53,191 nucleotides of DNA, from positions 1 through 53,191 of the forward strand of contig JAFXTD010000058.1 of assembly GCA_017535925.1 (NCBI GenBank), given 5' to 3'. This document shows positions 47,523-53,191 of the stretch, piece by piece. The number at the start of each line of letters is the position of its first letter. Position 1 is the first letter of the stretch. Below the pieces are notes generated by a model that was not told the origin of the DNA, did not search any database, and was given only the letters and a program-made list of their open reading frames with translations. Made by a program: the position numbers and the translations under genes. The DNA comes from Selenomonadaceae bacterium (GTDB taxonomy: Bacteria; Bacillota; Negativicutes; Selenomonadales; Selenomonadaceae).

Positions 47523-50071
47523 TTCCTGATATGCAGAGCCACACGATTTATTTTTGCTTCCGAAATGTCTGCGGGGAAGTCGAATTGCTCACGCAAAATT
47601 TTTAAGACTTCGCCGGGCTTGAGACTTCCTTCAGGCAAAATCTTCACCGCAAATTCAATGCGCAATGCGGAATGCGTAATGCGCAATGATATCGGTTCAG
47701 CCAAATATTTTTTCAGCTCAAGTTCGCGGGTCTTCTTCGGCGTGATTCGCGTAAAATGTATTTCCTCCGCCGCATTAAAACTTTCAACCGATTTTTGCGC
47801 GGCAGGTAAATTTTTTTCTTCGAACGGCAAACAAACTTCATAACGCGACAGGTCAACCAAGGACATCACGGGCTTGACTTTGCCGCGTAATTTTTTTACC
47901 TTGACAAGCTCCGCTCCTTCGGGCAGTTGCAAATTCAAGCGGCGCATGACTTCTTCCGCCTCAAGTTCCGCAGTCAATTCAAAGTCGACGTATTCGCAAT
48001 CCGAAGTCACTCCCACTGCCAAAGCCGTCGCGAATGAAACTTTCAAATGCGGATTGAAACCCTCGCTCCAAGCGGCGGGAAGTTTGCTCCTCAACAAAGC
48101 GCGCATGAATAAGTTCATGTAGTCAAGGTGGCTCAACATTGCAATTTGTTCACCCTTGCGAATCTGACCGCGATACTTTGTGCAATTAGGAATTAGGAAT
48201 GAGGAATTAGGAATTTTTTTCGCGTCGTTTTCATTCCCAATTTCTAATTCATAATTATTAATTACTTTCGCGCCCAAATTCATGCAGACGCCGCAACCCG
48301 TGCAGCTCGTCCGACGACAATCACGCGTAGTAATTTCTGCTTGCGATTTCTCCCACTCCGTCAATAAAAAATTTTTGTCGACACCGGGCGAAGTGTGCTC
48401 CCAAGCCAAAGCCTCAAAAAAATCTCTCGTGCGTCGATAATCTTCGGGATTAACTTCGCAAGCCGCAAACGCTTCAGACCAAATTTCGGGCTTGAATAAA
48501 TCTGACCAGCCGTCGAATTTCGCGCCCAACTTCCAAGCAGTCTCAATCACTTTGGCAAGCCGCCTGTCGCCGCGTGCCAATGCTCCTTCCAAAACCGATA
48601 ACTGCGCGTCGTGGTAATTGTACGTGATATTTTTGTCGTGAATCAAATCTTTCAAGAGGTTTTGCCGCCGCTTGAACTCTTCCAAAGATATTTGACCGAA
48701 CCATTGAAAGGGCGTCCATGCTTTCGGGACAAAACAGCTCACACTCAAGGTAACTTTCACTCCGCGTTTCAAGTTCGCAACTTTTTTTGCCAAGTCGGCT
48801 ATGCCCGCAATGTCCTCGTCGGTCTCGGTCGGCAAGCCCATCATGAAATACAACTTCACCGCACGCCAACCTCTCTCGAACGCCGCAGAGCACGCCTCAA
48901 GCAAATTTTCTTCCGTCACGTTTTTGTTTATCACGTCGCGCAAACGTTGGGTGCCTGCTTCAGGGGCAAACGTCAACCCACTCTTGCGAACGGTTTGCAC
49001 TTTCTCGGCAAGCTCAATCGAAAAGCTGTCTATCCTCAAGCTCGGCAAGGAAAAACTCACGCGCTCATTGCGGAAGTCAGCTTGCAGGTCGTCAATCAGT
49101 CGGCTAAGGCAGGAATAATCCGCGCTGCTCAAGCTCGTCAAAGAAATTTCATCCCAGCCGCTCGAATCAATCAATCGGCGCGCCAAATTTTTCAACGTAT
49201 CAACTTTGCGCTCGCGGACAGGGCGATAAGTCATGCCCGCTTGACAAAATCGGCAACCGCGACTGCAACCTCTGAAAAGTTCCAACATCGCTCGGTCGTG
49301 AACAATTTCCATGAAAGGCACAATCGGATTCTCTACACTCGGCGTCGCGTCAAAATCTTTAACCACGCGCTTTAAAATTTTTCGCGGAGCATTTTCCGAA
49401 ATCTTCATGCCAAGAAATTTTTCGCCCGAATATAGAGGCTCGTAAAAGCTCGGAACGTAAATTCCTTTGACTTTGAGCAGACGTTTCAAAAAGCCGCGTC
49501 GACCGCCGTGCTTGCCCGAAGCTTTCCAATTTTTAAACTCGTCAATCACCTCGCCGAAAACTTCCTCCGCCTCGCCGATTATGAAGAAGTCGAAAAAATC
49601 TGCAACGGGCTCGACATTGTAGACGCAGGGACCGCCGCCGATTATGAAAGGCTCGTCAACTCGCTCGGAAGTGTGCAGAGGTATCTTCGCCAAGTCAAGC
49701 ATGTTTAAAACGTTCGTGTAAATCATTTCGTATTGCAAAGAGAAACCCCACAAGTCGAACGCCCGCGCAGGTCGTTTGCTCTCAAGGGCGAACAACTCGA
49801 TATTTTCAGCCCGCATGACTGCTTCCGCGTCCGTCCAAACGGCATAAGCTCGCTCGCATAGGGTATCCTCGCGGCGGTTGAGTATCGAATAAAGAATTGC
49901 CAAGCCCAAATTGCTCATGCCAACTTCGTAGACATCGGGCAAGGACAAAAGCACTCGGCAGGGCGTCGCGTCAAAGTCTTTGGTAATCGAATTGAATTCG
50001 CCGCCCGTGTAGCGCGTCGGACGTTCTATTAATGAGGAATTAGGAATTAGGAATGAGGAATTATTTTTCAT
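47516..50071 (-). CDS. B12-type radical SAM protein (TIGR03960-like) fused to DUF2344
   Basis: 851 residues. Residues up to about 200 form a cobalamin-binding-like region (VGMSNLGLAILY, IIGGGPCVYN). The radical SAM core has CSRGCRFCQ. A CRRTSCTGCGVC cysteine cluster lies near 615, and the DUF2344 domain starts at about 650 (SHLDYMNLFMRALL, SEGFNPHLKVSFA). Such proteins are usually near ribosomal or RNase G genes and are proposed to act in RNA modification. Three 7-bp repeat arrays are translated: near the N-terminus, at the domain junction and near residue 800. ATG 50071 follows AAAGGTGA. The stop lies in an IS end. Confidence 0.9.
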   Translation of the reverse strand: MKNNSSFLIPNSSLIERPTRYTGGEFNSITKDFDATPCRVLLSLPDVYEVGMSNLGLAILYSILNRREDTLCERAYAVWTDAEAVMRAENIELFALESKRPARAFDLWGFSLQYEMIYTNVLNMLDLAKIPLHTSERVDEPFIIGGGPCVYNVEPVADFFDFFIIGEAEEVFGEVIDEFKNWKASGKHGGRRGFLKRLLKVKGIYVPSFYEPLYSGEKFLGMKISENAPRKILKRVVKDFDATPSVENPIVPFMEIVHDRAMLELFRGCSRGCRFCQAGMTYRPVRERKVDTLKNLARRLIDSSGWDEISLTSLSSADYSCLSRLIDDLQADFRNERVSFSLPSLRIDSFSIELAEKVQTVRKSGLTFAPEAGTQRLRDVINKNVTEENLLEACSAAFERGWRAVKLYFMMGLPTETDEDIAGIADLAKKVANLKRGVKVTLSVSCFVPKAWTPFQWFGQISLEEFKRRQNLLKDLIHDKNITYNYHDAQLSVLEGALARGDRRLAKVIETAWKLGAKFDGWSDLFKPEIWSEAFAACEVNPEDYRRTRDFFEALAWEHTSPGVDKNFLLTEWEKSQAEITTRDCRRTSCTGCGVCMNLGAKVINNYELEIGNENDAKKIPNSSFLIPNCTKYRGQIRKGEQIAMLSHLDYMNLFMRALLRSKLPAAWSEGFNPHLKVSFATALAVGVTSDCEYVDFELTAELEAEEVMRRLNLQLPEGAELVKVKKLRGKVKPVMSLVDLSRYEVCLPFEEKNLPAAQKSVESFNAAEEIHFTRITPKKTRELELKKYLAEPISLRITHSALRIEFAVKILPEGSLKPGEVLKILREQFDFPADISEAKINRVALHIRNC
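47654..47688. repeat. Heptamer array inside the DUF2344 part of the radical SAM gene
   Basis: TTCAATG CGCAATG CGGAATG CGTAATG CGCAATG, five 7-bp units in frame. Translated on the minus strand as LRITHSALRIEF. A GC-richer variant of the family. Confidence 0.8.
48183..48262. repeat. Double heptamer array at the domain junction of the radical SAM gene
   Basis: Units of AATTAGG/AATGAGG (48183-48216), a short spacer, then TTCATTC CCAATTT CTAATTC ATAATTA in opposite orientation (48230-48262). All is in frame and encodes about 25 residues rich in N, S, I and P. Confidence 0.8.
50028..50064. repeat. Heptamer array at the 5' end of the radical SAM gene
   Basis: ATTAATG AGGAATT AGGAATT AGGAATG AGGAATT, translated as residues about 3-15 of the protein. 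Confidence 0.8.
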
Positions 50072-50086
50072 TGTTATCACCTTTTG

Positions 50087-50166
50087 TAGCTTTCAGCTGT
50101 CAGCTGTCAGCTGTCAGGAAGGTGAAAGTCTGAAACCTGAAAGCTGAAAGCTCTAAGCTGAAAGCT
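50087..50166. repeat. Heptamer arrays between rodA and the radical SAM gene
   Basis: Left block: AGCTGTC repeated three times with a TTTCAGC edge. Right block: AGCTGAA and ACCTGAA units with one CTCTAAGCTG variation. They fill the gap and contain the rodA stop codon (50165). Confidence 0.85.
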
Positions 50167-51286
50167 AAAAAATAAACTTCTGCTTGTGCATGTTTATGTT
50201 CAATAAAATGCCTATCGCCAAAATGTTCGTCGTCAAAGAGGAAATGCCGTAGCTCATAAGCGGCAAAGGAATTCCCGTTACCGGCATGATTCCCGTCGTC
50301 ATACCCACATTAACCAGCACATGAAAAGCCAACATCGAAGTTATCCCGACTGCCAAAAGCCGCCCGAAGACATCGCCTGCCTCACGTGCTATCACTATCC
50401 CGCGCCAAAAAACTACCAAATACAAAAGCAACAACACGACCGCTCCCACAAAACCAAACTCCTCGCCGACAACCGCAAATATAAAATCAGTGTGGTTTTC
50501 GGGCAGGAAGTTCAGTTGCGATTGCGTGCCCTCGAATAAACCTTTGCCGAACATCATCCCCGAACCGATTGCGATTTTCGATTGGATTATGTGGTAGCCG
50601 CTGCCCAACGGGTCGACATTCGGGTCGAGGAATACCATGATTCGCATTTTCTGATAGTCCTTGAGGAATTGCCACAGGACGGGCATCATCGCCGCGCCCG
50701 CTATCATTATCCCGATAAACATTCGCCAAGGCATGCCGCAAGCTATCACCATGCCGAAAAAAATCGCCATGAAGACCAAAGACGTGCCCAAGTCGGGTTG
50801 CTTTAAAACTAATAAAAACGGTACTCCGACATAAGCGGCAATCGGCAAGAGGTCTTGAATTGTGTTGAGGCGCCCGATTCGGTTTTCCAACATCGCCGCC
50901 ATGCAAATTATCATTATCAGCTTGGAAAATTCAGACGGTTGCAGGCTTATGGGTCCTATTTGTATCCAGCGTTGCGCGCCCAGTGCCGCATGACCGAAAA
51001 GCATGACTGCCAATAACATTATCAGATTGAAGACGTATAATTTATTGCCGTGCTGACTTAAGCCGCGATAATCAAAGTTCATGAAAAGGATTGCAAGTAC
51101 TCCGTTGACCAGCGCGAATATCGCTTGCCGCTGCACGAACCAGAAACGCTCCTCGTGGGGGGTGTTTATGTGCGTCGCGCTTGAGATTATCACCAAGCCG
51201 TATATCACTATCGCCGCCGCCGATAACAACAGTGCGAAGTCGAAACGGCGCAGAAATCTTTTGCTCTCGGATGATAATATTGCCAA
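50165..51286 (-). CDS. rodA: Rod-shape peptidoglycan polymerase RodA (FtsW/SEDS family)
   Basis: A 373-residue membrane protein with about ten helices. It has ISSATH in the first loop, LQPSEFSKL, the conserved DLGTSLVF and the late ENHTDFIFAVVGEEFGF and GMTTGIMPVTGIPLPLMSYG of SEDS glycosyltransferases. The PVTGIPLPLMSYG form fits RodA. It elongates lateral wall glycan with a class B penicillin-binding protein, not in this window. TTG 51286 is preferred, 6-7 nt after AGAGGTG; GTG 51295 overlaps that site. The stop codon lies in a heptamer array. Confidence 0.94.
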   Translation of the reverse strand: MAILSSESKRFLRRFDFALLLSAAAIVIYGLVIISSATHINTPHEERFWFVQRQAIFALVNGVLAILFMNFDYRGLSQHGNKLYVFNLIMLLAVMLFGHAALGAQRWIQIGPISLQPSEFSKLIMIICMAAMLENRIGRLNTIQDLLPIAAYVGVPFLLVLKQPDLGTSLVFMAIFFGMVIACGMPWRMFIGIMIAGAAMMPVLWQFLKDYQKMRIMVFLDPNVDPLGSGYHIIQSKIAIGSGMMFGKGLFEGTQSQLNFLPENHTDFIFAVVGEEFGFVGAVVLLLLYLVVFWRGIVIAREAGDVFGRLLAVGITSMLAFHVLVNVGMTTGIMPVTGIPLPLMSYGISSLTTNILAIGILLNINMHKQKFIF

Positions 51287-51304
51287 AGTGTTCACCTCTT
51301 TATT

Positions 51305-51380
51305 AATTAGGAATGAGGAATTAGGAATTAGGAATTAAATTCGCAAATCATTCCTCATTCCTAATTCCTCATTCCTAATT
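51305..51380. repeat. Palindromic heptamer array between rodA and hicA
   Basis: The left arm (51305-51336) consists of AATTAGG/AATGAGG units; the right arm (51350-51380) is its reverse complement with one mismatch in 31 bases. The loop is 13 nt. It is the only copy in the window with two facing arms of this quality and would form a long hairpin in either strand. Confidence 0.85.
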
Positions 51381-51398
51381 GACATAGATTTTCCTGCA

Positions 51399-51427
51399 TT
51401 GCTATCAAGGATATTTTTTGGTAAAAT
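51399..51427 (+). promoter_or_regulatory. hicAB promoter
   Basis: TTGCTA (51399-51404), 17 nt, TAAAAT (51422-51427). A TTGACA at 51379-51384, at the edge of the heptamer palindrome, is an alternative -35 with an 18-nt spacer to TATCAA. Confidence 0.55.
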
Positions 51428-51452
51428 ACTTTTAAACTAAGGGGTGCTTAAC

Positions 51453-51650
51453 GTGAAAAGTTATTCGTCAAACGAAGTGATTACTTTACTCAAGAAAGCG
51501 GGTTGGTATGAGGCAGCTTGCAAAGGCGACCATCATCAATTTAAACACCCTTTCAAAAAAGGACGTGTGACCATTCAGCATCCCGTAAAAGATTTGAATA
51601 AAAATGTGTTGAAAAGTATCGAACGACAATCGGGTATTAAATTTAAATGA
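51453..51650 (+). CDS. hicA: HicA toxin, mRNA interferase
   Basis: A 65-residue double-stranded-RNA-binding-like fold. SSNEVITLLKKAGWYEAACKGDHHQFKHP has the catalytic histidine (the first of H26-H27) in the KGxHH motif, followed by GRVTIQHPVKDL. GTG 51453 lies 8 nt after AAGGGG; GTG 51444 is too close to it. It cleaves mRNA when freed from HicB, whose gene starts 12 nt downstream. Confidence 0.93.
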   Translation: MKSYSSNEVITLLKKAGWYEAACKGDHHQFKHPFKKGRVTIQHPVKDLNKNVLKSIERQSGIKFK

Positions 51651-51662
51651 GGAGCGATTCAC

Positions 51663-51914
51663 ATGAAATATATTTATCCTGCCGTGTTTCATCAAGGCAA
51701 AGACGCGGTTACAGTTTATTTTCCCGATTTGGCGTGCTTGTCTCAAGGCAAAGATTATCTTCAAGCTTTTCAATATGCTCGCGAAGGTTTGAGCTTTCAT
51801 ATTTGCGGTATGCTCGAAGATGAAGAGAAATTGCCTGTGCCAAGTCGTCTTGAGGATATTGCGCTTGAGAAAAATGAGGCACTTGCGCTCATTGAAATTG
51901 AAATCAGTAATTAG
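51663..51914 (+). CDS. hicB: HicB antitoxin, short form
   Basis: An 83-residue partial RNase H-like domain. YPAVFHQGKDAVTVYFPDLACLSQGKDYLQAFQYAREGL is the HicB core. The usual C-terminal ribbon-helix-helix or helix-turn-helix DNA-binding segment is missing, so it may neutralise HicA without acting as repressor. ATG 51663 has GAGGAG upstream. The TTG start of tyrS follows after 12 nt, so toxin-antitoxin and tyrS may share a transcript. Confidence 0.9.
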   Translation: MKYIYPAVFHQGKDAVTVYFPDLACLSQGKDYLQAFQYAREGLSFHICGMLEDEEKLPVPSRLEDIALEKNEALALIEIEISN

Positions 51915-51926
51915 GAGGCAACCAAC

Positions 51927-53120
51927 TTGACAAAAAATGTATTCGACACACTTCAAGAACGCGGCTTTATCGCCCAATGCACTGACGCTCAAGAAGTCAA
52001 AAAATTGCTCGGCGAAAGGCAGGTAACTTTTTATATCGGCTTCGACCCGACCGCTGACAGCTTGCACGCAGGGCATTTTATCGCGCTTATGGTTATGGCT
52101 CACTTGCAACGCGCAGGACACAGACCCGTTTGCCTCGTCGGCGGCGGCACCGGCACAATCGGCGACCCTTCCGGACGAAGTGATTTGCGCAAAGTCTTGA
52201 CGGATGAAATTATCGAACACAACTGCAACCAATTCAAAAAGCAAATTGCAAGGTTTATCGACTTTTCCGAAGGCAAGGCGTTAATGGTCAACAACGGCGA
52301 TTGGCTCCGTAAACTCGGCTACATTGATTTGCTCCGCGAAGTCGGCGCACAATTCACCGTCAATCGCATGCTCGCTGCCGAATGCTACAAACAGCGTTGG
52401 GAAAAGGGCTTGACTTTCCTCGAATTTAATTACATGGTCATGCAGGCTTACGACTTCTACAAGCTCAATAATGATTACGATTGTATCCTCCAATGCGGCG
52501 GCGATGACCAATGGTCGAATATCATTGCGGGCGTTGAGTTGATTCGGCGCAAGACAGGTCGTCCCGCTTTCGGCTTGACAAATAAACTCCTGCTCAAAAG
52601 TGACGGCTCGAAAATGGGCAAGACTGCGGGCGGTGCACTCTGGCTCGACGCAGATAAAGTTTCGCCCTACGATTTCTATCAATATTGGCGCAATATCGAC
52701 GACGCCGATGTTAAAACTTGCCTTAGCTTGCTGACGTTCGTGCCGATGGATGAGGTTAATCGCTTGAGTTCCCTGAAAGACGCCGCGATTAATGAGGCAA
52801 AAAAAGTGCTCGCCTATGAAGTGACAAAGCTGGTTCACGGGCAAGACGCCGCCATGTCCGCGCAACAATCCGCCGAAGAAATTTTCTCCAAGCAATCCGC
52901 AGATAATATGCCTGTCCTTTTTGCGCAAGCAGGGCAGAAACTTTTGGATGTCTTGACGCAAAATAAAGTTATCGCCTCGAAGTCGGAAGGGCGCAGGCTT
53001 ATCGCTCAAAACGGCTTGACGCTCAACGACGAAAAGATTTCAGACCCTGATTTTGTCTTGGAAGATTTGCCCGCCGTCGTCCGAATCGGCAAGAAGAAGT
53101 TTTTTCAAATTAGGAATTAG
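51927..53120 (+). CDS. tyrS: Tyrosyl-tRNA synthetase
   Basis: A 397-residue class I synthetase. The HIGH motif is HAGH (47-50) in [12 protein letters not shown] and the KMSKS motif is KMGKT (229-233). GGDDQWSNI binds tyrosine/tRNA. The C-terminal S4-type RNA-binding domain ends [16 protein letters not shown]... . TTG 51927 follows TAGGAGG. The last two residues (RN) and the stop are written by a heptamer unit ATTAGGAATTAG, so the C-terminus borders a repeat array. No T-box upstream. Confidence 0.97.
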   Translation: MTKNVFDTLQERGFIAQCTDAQEVKKLLGERQVTFYIGFDPTADSLHAGHFIALMVMAHLQRAGHRPVCLVGGGTGTIGDPSGRSDLRKVLTDEIIEHNCNQFKKQIARFIDFSEGKALMVNNGDWLRKLGYIDLLREVGAQFTVNRMLAAECYKQRWEKGLTFLEFNYMVMQAYDFYKLNNDYDCILQCGGDDQWSNIIAGVELIRRKTGRPAFGLTNKLLLKSDGSKMGKTAGGALWLDADKVSPYDFYQYWRNIDDADVKTCLSLLTFVPMDEVNRLSSLKDAAINEAKKVLAYEVTKLVHGQDAAMSAQQSAEEIFSKQSADNMPVLFAQAGQKLLDVLTQNKVIASKSEGRRLIAQNGLTLNDEKISDPDFVLEDLPAVVRIGKKKFFQIRN

Positions 53121-53191
53121 CTGTCAGGTGTCTGAAAGCTGAAAGCTGAAACCTGAAAGCTGAAAGCTGAAAGCTGAAAGCTGAAAGTAGG
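53104..53191. repeat. Heptamer array after tyrS, running off the window
   Basis: ATTAGGA ATTAGCT at the tyrS stop, then AGCTGAA and ACCTGAA units in a long run to the right edge. The array may continue beyond the window. Confidence 0.85.

Noticed and set aside
1..53191. tRNA, rRNA or riboswitch genes
   Set aside because: I looked for T-loop-like GTTCGAATC patterns, rRNA blocks and cobalamin-riboswitch-like conserved boxes near cobD and cobO and saw none. A covariance-model scan would settle this.

Overview
The window reads as a chromosomal segment of an anaerobic, diderm member of the Firmicutes, most likely a Negativicutes/Selenomonadales relative. This is inference. The grounds are Firmicutes-type gene clusters (proB-proA-nadD-yqeK-LCP-rsfS-cvfB; a TIGR03960-type radical SAM gene next to rodA; a stand-alone YlqH-like FlhB C-domain) found together with outer-membrane polysaccharide genes (GT9 heptosyltransferase type, O-antigen ligase type), hydrogenase maturation genes (hypD, hypE), Rex and cobalamin genes. 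Strong Shine-Dalgarno sites, many TTG starts and sigma-A-like promoters with 17-nt spacers recur throughout. Nearly all of the DNA is coding. I saw no rRNA, tRNA or CRISPR.

Layout. 1-3.3 kb: 5' end of radA, a low-molecular-weight tyrosine phosphatase, an HNH nuclease coupled to hypD, then hypE. 3.4-6.8 kb: cobD, a GT8 glycosyltransferase and a CDF metal exporter, chained by 4-nt stop/start overlaps. 6.9-9.2 kb: a MarR regulator with palindromic operators and an ABC exporter. 9.4-13.7 kb: pcrA-ligA. 13.8-22.2 kb (minus): valS, folC, an O-antigen ligase, rex, secG, an esterase and a GT9 transferase. 22.4-25.7 kb: acyltransferase, an unknown two-part protein, a divergent promoter pair, rmlA and ylqH. 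26-36.5 kb: nudF facing a long minus-strand operon that starts at a promoter before proB. In it a 52-aa membrane peptide, an NlpC/P60 hydrolase and a MATE transporter fused to an ATPase-like domain sit between proB and proA, and a 5'-truncated Rpn-type nuclease gene sits between nadD and yqeK. 36.5-41.4 kb: cobO, then a polysaccharide-modification set (LicD, IspD/TarI-like, an SDR, AraD-like) and a GNAT. 41.5-47.3 kb: recJ, a membrane-cytochrome/flavodoxin fusion, a secreted zinc-finger-like miniprotein, a substrate-binding lipoprotein whose halves appear circularly permuted, and an FMN reductase divergent from an HxlR regulator. 47.3-53.2 kb: an IS remnant, a radical SAM/DUF2344 fusion, rodA, hicAB and tyrS.

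The most unusual global signal is a family of 7-bp tandem arrays (units such as GAATTAG, GAATGAG, AGCTGAA, AGCTGTC, CACTAAT). They lie between genes, right at gene ends where they supply stop codons, and inside open frames as extra linkers. A second repeat family is a 14-bp hairpin module present three times. A third is a striking excess of the word AAAATTTT.

Start codons below were chosen mainly by Shine-Dalgarno spacing, and several differ from the longest open frame. Everything is from reading the sequence; no database search was run.
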